Shown in pieces: positions 53,336 to 64,000 of a stretch of DNA of 64,000 nucleotides. A model generated the notes under the pieces. That model had not been told where the DNA came from. It worked only from the letters and a program-made list of their open reading frames with translations, and made no database searches. The translations under genes were made by a program, and so were the position numbers. This DNA comes from Acanthococcus lagerstroemiae (Eukaryota > Arthropoda > Insecta > Hemiptera > Eriococcidae), in NCBI GenBank assembly GCA_031841125.1, contig CM063106.1, positions 36,080,001 through 36,144,000 on the forward strand. The letters run 5' to 3'. Within the stretch, counting starts at the first letter, position 1, and every line of letters starts with the position of its first letter.

Positions 53336-55184
53336 GACCAAGCTTATCTGGGTCCTGTTTTCAACAAAAGAAGTAAATAAAAAATGGAGTTTTGTGCACA
53401 GGCTCCCGGTGTATTTCTTTGTGGAGTGACGTCACAGTCGATGCTAAAAGTCCCCGTTCCTCTGCGAACTCTAGAGTTTCCAATCCGTGTACTATATATT
53501 CCATTAAAATTACGTCTCTCGAATTGTATATTACTGTGGTATTGAAATTATGAAGAAAGTCTGGAGGGCTTTTTCTACTCCGTACGACTGAAATACAAAC
53601 AATAATCAATCTCTAAACCTGTTTCTCGAACAACTCTATATTTTGAGAACTTCGGCCTCTGTACCATAATGGTACCGGATTGTTTTTTACACTCGACGTG
53701 TATCATCAATGGCAGTCATTTTCGTAGACACCCTGTGCAATCTTCGCGGAGTTGTAATCACCGCGGTGGCAGATTTCTCTTCATATTAAACGGGTTGAGT
53801 AAAAGTTTTGAGGAAATAAAGAGGACCATTTTAGTGTGGAGTTTTTCTCTAAATGCGTCCCCTGAGGTACATCGTCGATATGACTACGTTTCCGGCCTTC
53901 AGTTCTAGGATAATCATTTTGCGGGCTCAGCGGACGAATTTAGACTAAGTACTCGCATAAACCTCGGAAAATGTTGTACCAGCGCTGCTCGAGCCTAGAA
54001 AGAAGGGTGAAGCATTTTGAACATTGGGAAATTATGGGCAAATACCAAATTTTGAAAAGCTCGAAACGGGTAGTGTAAGTTGTGATTGAAAGGCACTGTT
54101 AATTGAAATAACGGTCATGTTCGGTTTTCCTCATACATTTCTCATTTACAGTATAATTACACTCGGCATCAATTCCAGTAATTATAATTCTTACTGAATT
54201 CTGTGTTGCTTGAAGCGGTGGAAGTGAAAAAAGCCTTCAAAATTGGACGAATGAATGGAAAAATGATGAAGAAAAAAAAACAAAAATCGAAATTGACTAC
54301 TCGAGACGAGATTTTTCCAAGATTGCCGCGTTCGATTGGTTTCCAGATCATCGAAGCGAATATTTTTCTTTATTCAAATAAGCCTTAATGAGAAATCAAT
54401 ATTTTACGTTTCCAGTTAAGCGGAAAATTACGCAAAAATGAATTCCGACTATTCGATATTTTGGACCCTTGTTAACTCAGAAATTACCATTGCGGATTGT
54501 TATTCGGAACTCGAGTATACGATAAAACGTTTCATCATTTCGGTAATTGGCGGATGAATGGAGTACCAGACGTGTGGTCGAAAGTGTGAAGACTTGTGTC
54601 AGTGTTTGTAACAGGAATTACATCAGTATTATTTGTGCTGTCTGCAATGGGGCTCTATTCTCGATGTTACAGCAGTCGTAATATAAGGAACAAGATGCTC
54701 TCTGAATTTGTTCTAGATCAAATCGACACAAGACTAAGTAGCATCTTCGTATGGCAAGTTGAAAGTAATTTCTTTTAAGATTGAAAAATGTTCTCCTCGT
54801 CAAATGGGACCTCGAAAAATCCACCATTATCTTATTTCTAAAAAGAATACAAGTTTCACCTTACCGGTTTGGCTGAAAAAATGAATGTGAAAATTCCTCG
54901 AATATTTTCAAAAATAGTAAGTATTAGGATTCTTGGCGGTTCAACTCTCATGCCGTAATTTGAAATCCAAATGCATGCAGTCGCACTATCAGTGGTGAAG
55001 ATTGTTTTTCAAATGTCAGTTAAAAGTTGTCATATTTTGGTCGAAACTTTATCCGTTTACAACCCCCTCCCATTAAAAAAAAAACAAAAAAAAAACACTT
55101 GTCAGCTACGGACTAGTACGGGAAATATTCTGTCCTCTGAAAACAAAATTATTTTTTCCGCCTGCAGATAAAATTACTTTGAAT
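53336..55184. other. No recognised gene
   Basis: Short ORFs (60-82 codons) have no support. CGTAGACACCCT near 53722 repeats the terminal-like motif seen at 20603 and 23544. Confidence 0.4.
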
Positions 55185-55316
55185 CTTGTTTTACATGAAG
55201 GGGATAAGTCATAATATGTATTTTGACACTTTTCTGATTATTTACGATTCTAATTGCACTTTTCGCGTAGAATCGACTGGTAACACTAATACCACACAAT
55301 TACGCTGTCGAAGCCA

Positions 55317-55382
<66 letters not shown>

Positions 55383-55917
55383 TCCCTCTCTCTCTCTCTC
55401 TCTCTTTGTCTCTCTGTCTCTCTGTCTCTCTCTCATCAACTCAAGAACAAAAGTTTTAGACCAAACCCTGAGGACTATGGTGGTCGAACGAGGCGCGAAG
55501 CGGCCAGGGGGCAAAGATAACTAGAGAAGGTTAGCCAGACCGGGTAGGCAACCCGCAACAATTCTTTTCGTCTCACCCGTGCCGGAATTCACTTCATAAG
55601 AAAGTAATGGAAAAATTGAATTTTTGTTGCAGAGGGCTCTTTTTTTTTTAATGGTTCTTAATGGAAACTAATTGAATATTGTATGTCGTAAAAATAATAG
55701 CAAAATATGTTGCGGGCATCAATAATGAGTAAAAATCGAAAAAAACTGCTTTCCTGAATGCGGTCTGTATGATTTGCACTGCAGTGACGTTATTTTCATC
55801 TTTGCACTTTGTGTAATATCAATGTTACCAGTCGAGTCTACCTGAAAAGTGCTATTAGAATTGTCAATAACTAGAAAATCGCCAAAATATGAATTATCTT
55901 CTTCTTGTAAAACAGGG
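55185..55917. mobile_element. Palindromic element, ~120-bp arms around a (CT)n core
   Basis: 55185-55308 and 55800-55917 are diverged inverted repeats: CTTGTTTTACATGAAG pairs with the reverse complement of CTTCTTGTAAAACAGGG, and the inner part shares TCGACTGGTAACA and ATTCTAATNGCACTTTTC. The core contains a long (CT)n microsatellite and unrelated DNA. No target duplication could be fixed and nothing coding is seen. Confidence 0.7.
55321..55434. repeat. (CT)n microsatellite
   Basis: About 57 dinucleotide units, slightly interrupted (CCCTCC, TTTGTCTC) toward the right. Ser/Leu- and Arg/Glu-repeat ORFs on the two strands are this repeat. Confidence 0.95.
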
Positions 55918-56744
55918 TTCTTTTGTTGTCCTAATTTTTATAGCGCATTTCCAAAACGGATCAGAGCTGAATGTTCTACAACACTAAAGTATGAAAAGAA
56001 GATTATATCAGAGAACGTTTTGTAAATTTTGACACATCAAAATGTATCATACGAAACTTACAGTTGGAATTTAAAAATGAAAAGAAGGAGCAATATTAGA
56101 GAACAAAAAGTAGTCGTTCATTCAGTCATTAGTAAAAAACAAAAAGCAAGAACACGTACCCAAAAACTAAGTACCTAGTCAAGAAATAGTACCCTGTTTG
56201 TAATTTAAATGCACATGAATAGATTGTACTCCATAAATGAAAGCGTAAAGTTCAAAACATCCTATGTAGTAATGTCAAAAGTTCAGAAAAGCAAGAAATT
56301 GTTTTAGCTTAAGTGAAGGGAGTGGGTTCGGCAAAATGGGTACTCAGCCAATTCCCTGAAGCTTCATACACATGTCCATGTACAAATTTTGGGGTTCAGT
56401 CATGCCTAAGCTGAAAAAATGAGGGTTGACGTTGCACACATCCTAAATGCCCTCAACATCAATGGAGTTAGGATGTTTTGCATGGATTGTTAACCGTCAC
56501 ATGTGCCTGCTGTGATCTTTAGATTGAAATTATAAGTACTGTGAGGCTCTGTGGACACCTAGGATGTTTAGTATTGTATGGGCGGTGATTCTTAGAACAG
56601 CTTGCGTGCACAAAACCACTTTTACAAAAGTTGGCACATAGAATATTTTGAACTTAACACCTTCAAATTTTGATAAGACTGAAAATAAAAATCAAGAAAT
56701 AATTAGAAACCACAAAAAGTTGTAAATCACATGGTCATGTATAC
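55918..56744. other. No recognised gene
   Basis: AT-rich; CATCCTA...TAGGATG forms a small stem near 56448-56480. Nothing else. Confidence 0.4.
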
Positions 56745-57296
56745 AAGGTGTGTTATGAAATCCTTCTTCCCCTATTTTTCAAATTATAAGGTTGAACCAC
56801 TACGGGAAAAATAAAGGTCATCATCATGTATCACGGTCTCTAATTCCTTTTCAATAAAAAAATTACCCTCTTGCCACTGGTACCATGAACTTTGGAATTT
56901 CAAATGGAAACGTATCAAACAAAGCATCGAAATTGGAGGTATTCTAGATCTCTGATTAGGAATATCGCATCTGCCTTGATTTGGGCCTAAGAACCAAAGT
57001 GATCTGTCAAGTCTATTTTGTTTATTTCAGATTTTAAATTGGAATTTTCGGGCCCAAATCGGGAAGACGTCAAGAATCAGATGCAATATTCCTAATGAGT
57101 GACCTTATCAACCACGATACTTCTTCGATACCTTTTCGTTTGAAATATCAAAATTGGGAGCACGTTTGGGCCCCCTTAGGGAGGGAATTTTTACATTTAA
57201 AAGAAACTTAATTGGACCATTTGAAGGTTCGCGTCTATCCCGTATCAATCGAAACCCGTGATAAGAAAATGGCGTGGATCATTTCATAACAAACTC
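56745..57296. mobile_element. 552-bp fold-back element with ~245-bp arms
   Basis: The left arm (56745-~56995) and right arm (~57045-57296) are diverged inverted repeats along their whole length. Matching blocks are TGTTATGAAAT at the tip, ATTTCAAAYG...GTATCRAA in the middle, and ATTAGGAATATYGCATCTG with GATTTGGGCCY near the centre. TGTATAC (56738-56744) and TGTATGC (57297-57303) flank it, a 6/7-matching target duplication. No ORF is conserved. Superfamily unknown. Confidence 0.75.
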
Positions 57297-60094
57297 TGTA
57301 TGCGGCGTTATATCTGCCTCAATTTAGAACCTGGAACCGGCTGCGTATATTATCTTTTCTGTTCACCTCGCCCAAAGGCTGGCTGTGGCCCTAACAAGAG
57401 CTATTCTCAACGATCTGCTAAATGCACTAGGTGTCAATTATGTGTCCTAAGAAGATGAGGGACTAACGAGATTTGATTTGATGAAATAAAAGGAAAACAG
57501 TGCAACGAAAGAAAAAAGAAAAACCGCACATTTGACCGGATTACATCGAAAGTTGGGAGCAACAGTGATGTCGAAACGTCGTTGTGTTAATAAATTGTAA
57601 ATTGATTTTGGAGTGATTTGCATCTATACTTAATTAAAAAAATAGAATTTTTGAAGAATGGAATTTGGATTTTAAAAGCTCTAAAGGGAGCCTGACCAGC
57701 AATGTAATGTACTCTGTAGGTCCATACGACATGAAAATATATATTTTGATAGGTAATTTCGTTTTCCAAATTCATTTACCTATTTCCATCTCAATCCAAA
57801 AATTTAAAATAACACGACAGGGACTTTTTGGCAAAAATTTTGGATACACTGCAAAATACATTGATTTATACATACATAACAGATGTCCTAAGTACACATG
57901 ATCTTGAAATTGTTCACTAAAAATATGCTAAATGCTCAAACACTGCATGGCCAAACAGGTGGTGTTTCAAAATCTAAATTTCTACGGAGACATAATATCA
58001 GAAACGTACGTAAAAAGTTGATTCTTGAAGTAAAACGTGTGTTGATTTCGTTTGTTTTAAATTTACTGGTTTTTTTTTCAAGGTCTAATATTATACCTAA
58101 GTATTCATGAAATGGATTGTTTTTTACGTTCGAACAAAGACAATAATTTGGTTCACTTTATTATGTGCATTATGTTCAATAAAAACATGAGAAAAGATTA
58201 TTTTCTTACATTTCGAAAAAGTTTCAACCTTCATTACTTAGTTGCTGAAACAACACATGTCCGATTAAAAGCTGGAACAAGTCTAAAATCAATTAGATTA
58301 GGACTGGTAAGCTACCCAGTGGTGTGTTTTTGCTCAAACTAGGAACATACGTCCTACGGAATTCATGTTTAACTTACTACGTAATTTTGGAGACGAGCAA
58401 TGCACTCTGCATCATTAGAATCACTCTTTCTTATCTCTCCTGAAAAATTTGAGTTAGTGGACATGTTGTGTTGTTTTAAAATTTAGCTATTCACCTAAAC
58501 TTGTCATTCAACACACTATGCAGGAATGAAGAATGTTTCGATTGTTTTCTTCTGAAAATACGAACTTCTCGGTGACGTACTTAACTAAGTACATATTTAT
58601 ATCAAAACACGAATTATCTCCCCATTGAATTTTTCAAAATGTTCTACGCCCCTTGTTCCATAGGAAACTGAGTTTGACCCACGAATGTGAACCGCTCGTG
58701 TTACTTGAACACCCTTTTAAAACTTGTGCCGTGTCAATTCAAACATCTAGCATTCGAAAACATGGAGTGTTATCTTCTGAACCTGTATATCAATTATTAT
58801 GTAACCATTACACTAAAATGTTGATGAAGTTGCCTACCGAATTTGCCGTAAATCCACCTGTTAATAAAATTGCCTAAGTTGCTGTAAATTCGTCGGGTGA
58901 TTTACAAAATCCTGTTGGAATTATTGACCAATTTTTACATGAACGAGTGAGTTATGATTTTCAACAAGCATCCTGAGATTCAGAGCAGGTTCATTAAACT
59001 AATGTGTACTAGTTTTGCACGATACGTAGATCTATCGACTTTGTAGTTACAACAATAATTACAAGAGGTTAGTGTCGATAAAGCTGATTTTGAGATAATT
59101 AGTTCTGAACATAGTAGAAGATGTACATACGTCAACTTCCGGCGAGGGGAAATGGGTGACTTCTGGGAAGTTTGTTCTATATTGAATATCAGGTGCGCAG
59201 GTACGTCAGCTTTTGAGAGGAACGGGAGTTTGATTTTTGTAAAATATTTTTTATACTGAATATCGTCCTCACTCGCTCTCAGCTTCTCCTCATCCTATCT
59301 ACTAATGCATGGAGATGCGAAACAGTCAATCAAAACTCAGATCTTTCAGATCGTCGGCTTCGCAACAAATTTTTTATTCGGCTCCGATTGGACCCGAAAA
59401 TTTGACATTCCACTTTTCCACGGGGCGAAATTTATTGAATTGATTTGCAAAATCAAATAACGTGTCGAAATACGGATTTGATGAATTTTGTTTTGAACCC
59501 TTGCCTAAATAAGCTAAATGGTAACAATTAACCATCCTCTATTTCGAAGTTGGATCGACATAGAACCCACTAGCACTCGTTTTACATTAGGTGATTATGT
59601 GTGTAAAAATTTCGTTAATTGCGATTGTTAAAAGTTTGTATTTGCACGAGGTAGGACTTTGGTCTAACCCTAGTGAAGAAAAATTAGCGGACGAGTCTAA
59701 ATTTGAAACGAAGCGATAACTTATTCCAAATCTAATGATTGAAGAAAACCAAACTTTGTGATCTACGGTTAACATACTGTTTTTATTGAGTCTCGAGCAT
59801 TCTAAGATTCCGTTGAAGACTTGGTATGGTGGACTTGAGATGATGTATAACAACAATAGGAAACAGCGATTTGCCCGTAGGAAATTACCCTGAATTCTGA
59901 GGAACTCGTGACTGTTCCTTAACAGCACAATGTTATATTTTATGCGCAAGTTAATATACAACTGTATAGTAGGTACTCAATAAACTGTCATGGGCGTAGC
60001 CAGGTGGGGGAGGGAGCAAACTGGGACGCTTGCCCAGCAGACAGAGACTTAAGTTATATTGTAGTGTACATTACCCCACATTAATAGATATTTC
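57297..60094. other. Long stretch without a recognised gene
   Basis: ORFs of 60-124 codons (largest 59587-59961, minus) lack motifs. Weak ~76-bp direct similarity occurs near 59125-59270. Confidence 0.4.
60000..60020. other. Possible terminal motif of a hAT-type element
   Basis: GGGCGTAGCCAGG lies at 59993-60005, similar in style to GCCCGTAGCTAGG at 22866. Such sequences are common at ends of hAT-type elements, but no second end was found for either. Confidence 0.2.
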
Positions 60095-60428
60095 AGCCGT
60101 AAAAGAATAAAGAACTATGTTTTTCGAAAATTCTACGCATTTTTGCGATCTTATTTCAATAAATATTTTTTATAAAGAAAAGTTGTATGGGACATTTTTA
60201 TAGGAAATTTAACAAGGAACATTTTATGTTATTTGCATTTTGGTCCTAAAGTGAATATTTTTTTAGATAACTACGATTTAGATCGGTTATAAAAGAAAAA
60301 AATAACAAAAGCCACATTCCTCGAAACTCTCACACATTTTTGCGATTATGTCGGTGAATATTTGTGAAAGCGAAAAGTTGTGTGCAATCTTTTTTATAGA
60401 AAATTCAACGAGAAACATTTTATGTTAT
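60095..60428. repeat. ~190-bp host tandem repeat, second unit interrupted by the large TIR element
   Basis: Unit 1 (about 60095-60285) and unit 2 (from ~60286) share CATTTTTGCGAT, GAAAAGTTGT and ACATTTTATGTTAT. Unit 1 continues GCATTTTGGTCCTAAAGT; the matching continuation of unit 2, ACATTTTTGTCCTGAAGT, is found only at 63671, right of the inserted element. Confidence 0.75.
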
Positions 60429-61692
60429 ATATGTTATGTACCAAGTCCAAAATTGTACATTTCTGGGATGGTACAGGTGATTTTGTACCAATCGCGAAAT
60501 GCTCGGACCATTTGTGTGATTTCGTACTTGGTACAACATTTGTTGTACCATTCGCGATACGTGTGTTTCACTTTGTCCTATTCGCGTAGCGTCCGGACTA
60601 CGCTGCTACATGGTACAACTGGCTTGTACCAAGTTAGAAATAGGTGCGTTACCACTTACCGATCATTCATGAAATTACCTGTATGATTTGGGTTACTATT
60701 CGATAATTCATAAAACTTGATTTAAGATAAGAGACAATCTTCACCGATGGATCTATATTCATGCTCCTTTCAGTAAGCGTAATGAGCAGTTAAGTATTTA
60801 TAAAACGAGACTGATCTCTGTTCCTTATGTAACAGAATAAGGAATATGAGGAATGAGGAATAGATATAGCACCATGTACCAACAGCTTTGTAAAAATTGA
60901 CGATGTTCTCGCTGATACGGTTACTGTCCGAAAAGCTAATGCAAAATCATCTGTGACTGACTGGAGGGCAAGGTTTCCTTAGATGTTCATGCTTGACAAA
61001 ATGCTTAACAAACAGATGTGTATGTAGGGAAAAAAATGTTCTATGTAACTCCCAGTGCCATAATGCAATGTCGTGCTGTAATAAATAAGTAATATCTACC
61101 ACCGTTGGTATCTGAGAGCTTCAACGCGATTCTTCAATCTAGTCATTTAATTTGAATAACCCGATCTGCAAAATGAAACAGCGTTGTGACGGCTTAGAAA
61201 AATGTAGGTGGTGATTGCAGGTTATTTACCACAGTTGTGATGGTACTCGTCCAATCAGAGAACATCATCACATAAAGTGCACAGGAGAGTAACGAAGGCG
61301 CATATGTGACGATACAGGAATACACATGCGTGTCGATGGATTTTGACTACACTAATGTGATGATATAGTGACAGTATTGACGACCACTGCTTGATACTCT
61401 TTTTACACACAAAAATCACAGTTTTGTGCCATTACTGTGACGTTTCTGAAACTGCCTGGTTACACGATTGTGTCGCTGGTTTTTTTTTGGGGGGGGCACC
61501 CCTTCTCCGTGATGCAGGGTCGCTATTCCCATATTATGTAAGACACCAGTTATGTCGTTCGGAGACCAAAAAGCTCAAATACAACCAATATTTTCATACC
61601 AAAATATATTCAGTAATGTTATTACAAAAATAAGATAGTAGGTAATTTCGACACAAACGTATACAAGTATAACAAAAACAAGGAATAAAATT

Positions 61693-61808
61693 TCATTCAG
61701 AAGCTGCATTTTTTACCGCCTGCTGCTCGATTTCCTTGCAGGCATTAAAAATTTCTTGGTCAGTCATATGTTGTTCACCTGATGCATTCCCTGGTGCGGG
61801 GTTAAGAT
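61693..61808 (-). CDS. Candidate terminal exon in the large TIR element
   Basis: On the minus strand a pyrimidine-rich stretch ending TTTTTACAG (to 61809) could be a splice acceptor. It is followed by an open frame reading DLNPAPGN, GEQHMTDQEIFNACKEIEQQ and KNAASE before TGA at 61695-61693. It is ~38 codons, hydrophilic and helical, with no recognised family. GTAAGT donors lie upstream on the same strand near 62698, 62946 and 63169; the segment before the first (62778-62704) is open for 25 codons but its phase does not fit this frame. An element-borne spliced gene is possible but unproven. Confidence 0.3.
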
Positions 61809-62029
61809 CTGTAAAAACAAAAAATAATATATTATACTTTTAATTCACTAGGCCTTTATCAGCTTGATGGTGCAAAAAATAATACTGTACTTTCTGGTCC
61901 CGATCACTTTGTAGCGCATTTAGAGCTACAACACGAGCGCGTCACCACCATTAAGATAAAAAAAAATAAGTTCTAAAGTTCGTATTAGGTAGTACACGAG
62001 TGGACTCCTTCCGTAAGCTGAAGCATCAT

Positions 62030-62370
62030 TCCCAGAAATTGTCTTTCTCCGAGAATGATGCCCAGCACCCATCTTTCACTCCGGCATACGAAGATACGGA
62101 GTATTGAAGCGCTACGATAAGGTGTTCATTCTCGACAATCCTCCTCGTAAGCCTCTCTCTGTTTCCTTAGATCATCTGAAACCAGCAACCCTTCTTCCCA
62201 AAGTACCGTTAACTTCTCCATTGGTTCATCCTCCGAAGAATTCCTTTCCTGTCCCTCTCACTCCCGATGATTCAGTTTCCTCTCTGACTTCTCCTGAAAC
62301 TCAGCAATCCTTTACCTCTACTCAGGCCTCCGCCAGTGCTGTGCTACTTAAACTCGCTCAGGGCGCGTAG
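62030..62370 (+). pseudogene. Ty3/gypsy Pol C-terminal tail fragment
   Basis: The frame reads YGVLKRYDKVFILDN and KPLSVSLDHLKPATLLP, then a Pro/Ser/Thr-rich tail to TAG at 62370. VSVD(R/H)LKPA is the hallmark at the end of gypsy-type integrase regions. Upstream of about 62070 the frame cannot be followed cleanly (EDTEY* in a neighbouring frame). It is a 3' scrap of an LTR retrotransposon lying inside the large TIR element. Confidence 0.7.
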
Positions 62371-63670
62371 TGAAGCCAGTAGTCAGATCTCAAATGTAAT
62401 TATATAAAGTACCGAAAATCTTCTCTAATTTTTTTTATTTCTTTCTTCCTGTATTATGCTGCCTAGTTCGTTTTTATAATTTTCATTTAATAGAGAAAAT
62501 TGATAATCTGGCCCGGGGTACCAAAGATAAAATCTGGCAAGTACTTCATTTTCTGCCTCTCTATAAACCAAGGGAGAGAATCTAAAGAATTAATACATTC
62601 TGGCTGTAAAACCAAATATGTATAAGACATAAACACTAATAATTAGGCTACCACGCCCATACAAAGATAACACATTAATAATCGCAATATTTACTTGACT
62701 TACCGATTGGTGGGAACACCTGAAGACTACTAGCCAACAGTCCGCTGCAAGGGTTTCAGTAGAAGGTCGGAAATACAACTGAAATATCAATAGTATGTAA
62801 TGTTAATTATGAAGGAAATAGCCAATATTCAGTTCATAAGTATGGTGTATATTCTGCAAAATGTACTCAACTAGCCGCATGAGTCGGTGCTGTCTTGCAA
62901 CTCAGTTTACATATACTACAAATATGAAAATAAAATCAAAGCAACTTACAAAGTTCGAATCAATAATGAATTACGGCGTTGAATGTGGAATTATATCGCA
63001 GGCGAAACACAAAAACAATATACGGCTACTACACTTGCGTTGATCACGAGAGAACGAGACTAACTGAAACTGGTAACTGCCTACTAACAGCAGCAAGGAC
63101 TTAGAAAAATTCCTTCAGTCACAAAGGCGAAACAGAATGCGGAATAGTGACTGACAACACTGACTACTTACATGTTGCAATATTTTGAACGCTCACACAA
63201 GGGTAGTCTACCTCACTGTTGTGATGAAACACGAATGTGATGGTAAAGTTGATACTTTGTGAGCCGACACAGTGTGTATTATATGGGGCATTCCAATAAT
63301 CCCTCAAAAATAGGCGGGGCTTACTGCCTGATGGACCTTATGTGACACTGACTACACTTATGTGAACCGTCACATTAGGGATCCTTGCAGATCGGGAAAG
63401 TTTAATTTTAGTGTGGTTGTATTGAGCTTTCAAATCATTATATTTCATGAATGGTCGGTAAAGCATCTATTTCTAACTTGGTACAAGACAGTTGTACCAT
63501 GTAGCAGCGTGGTCCGGACACCACGCGAATGGTACGAAATGAAACGTACATATCGCGAATGGTATGTACCAAGTCCGAATCTTACAAATGGTCCGAGCAT
63601 TTCGCGATTGGTACAAAATCACCTGTACCATACCCGAAATGTACAATTTTGGACTTGGTACATAACATAT

Positions 63671-64000
63671 ACATTTTTGTCCTGAAGTTGATATGTTCCA
63701 AGATATTTGCTTTTTTTTTTTTGTAAAATCACAGTATTATACATAAATTCAAGGTCAAATCGGCACAGGTTAATGATCTCAGATTGAGCTCAAATTTTTT
63801 TATGGCGAGTTTCTAGGTCCATTGGAATAAATTTCAGTGCGCATCTAATTGATTAACGAAAACTTGTATAACCTAATGGTCATAGCTCAGGTAATAGGTG
63901 GAGAGATGCCATCGGAAGTCAGAACAGTCACCAGTGACTAGGACCTAGATGATGATGATAAAATTGTGTTACGAGTATTACCTTTTCTGCTTCGGCTTCG
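63671..64000. other. Remainder of host tandem unit, then no recognised feature
   Basis: 63671-63700 completes the interrupted host repeat unit. A T-run follows at 63711-63722. The rest contains nothing supported. Confidence 0.5.

Larger units (their letters stand above)
60429..63670. mobile_element. 3.24-kb element with ~250-bp terminal inverted repeats
   Basis: The left arm 60429-60690 and right arm 63430-63670 are inverted repeats (about 85-90% alike) that both start ATATGTTATGTACC and hold repeated TGGTACAA and ACCATTCGCGA motifs. The flanks re-create a host tandem repeat unit, which fixes both boundaries. TGTGAC/TGTGATG motifs cluster just inside each arm. No transposase is recognisable. 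The interior has a Ty3/gypsy Pol tail (plus strand) and possible splice sites (minus strand). Long TIRs fit several DNA transposon groups; the superfamily is undetermined. Confidence 0.75.

Noticed and set aside
55186..55524. Ser/Leu-repeat and Arg/Glu-repeat ORFs
   Set aside because: Translation of the (CT)n microsatellite on the two strands.
59587..59961. 124-codon minus-strand ORF
   Set aside because: Composition and lack of motifs fit a chance frame in AT-rich DNA.
1..64000. CRISPR array, bacterial operons or prophage
   Set aside because: No direct-repeat/spacer pattern of CRISPR size, no dense coding, and the content is clearly eukaryotic mobile elements and satellites.

Overview
This is AT-rich, gene-poor eukaryotic DNA, most likely from an arthropod and probably an insect; the species cannot be named from the sequence. 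The evidence is the mixture of R1-clade, RTE-like and CR1/Jockey-like non-LTR retrotransposons, LTR elements, a mariner-like transposase relic, a MULE fragment and several hAT-type miniature elements, together with abundant microsatellites. There are no long single-copy ORFs, rRNA genes or intact tRNA genes. Almost every long ORF belongs to a mobile element.

Layout: 1-6610 holds two degenerate tandem arrays (A, B). 7662-8376 is a Tc1/mariner-type MITE. 9771-10248 is a hAT MITE with a perfect 8-bp target duplication. 10280-13950 is a third array (C) with an internal (ACGACAAAG) VNTR, interrupted by an 880-bp insertion that carries a tRNA-like pol III box. 14274-16200 has a short inverted-repeat element, a second hAT MITE with a perfect target duplication, and small direct repeats. 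18676-20160 is a 5'-truncated LINE on the minus strand. 23740-25080 is a satellite of ~158-bp monomers arranged as trimers (~475 bp). 25102-25725 and 26583-26736 are inverted-repeat elements, the latter an almost perfect 154-bp palindrome. 27106-27530 is an RTE scrap. 29150-30092 is an LTR plus primer-binding site plus a SAP-domain gag start (minus strand).

31460-35830 is a decayed MULE with an almost full R1-clade LINE (31499-34940) nested inside it; this LINE has the longest ORFs in the window. 36596-37157 and 38510-38770 are further hAT MITEs, the second lying inside a mariner-like transposase pseudogene. 40404-40870 is an I/Jockey-like RT scrap. 41085-45460 is a near full-length RTE-like element (ORF1 + EN + RT, minus strand) with several disabling lesions. 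47321-48270 is an LTR with a gag start. 49610-50345 and 50380-53335 are RTE-like remnants on opposite strands. 55185-55917 and 56745-57296 are fold-back elements. 60429-63670 is a 3.2-kb element with ~250-bp terminal inverted repeats; its insertion site can be read from the host tandem repeat. It has no recognisable transposase but carries a Ty3/gypsy Pol tail and possible splice signals.

The genes do not form a host pathway. The region is an archive of nested insertions, and its interest lies in insertion order, repeat architecture and the few elements that are still partly coding. All boundaries come from reading repeats and target duplications by eye, with no database comparison.
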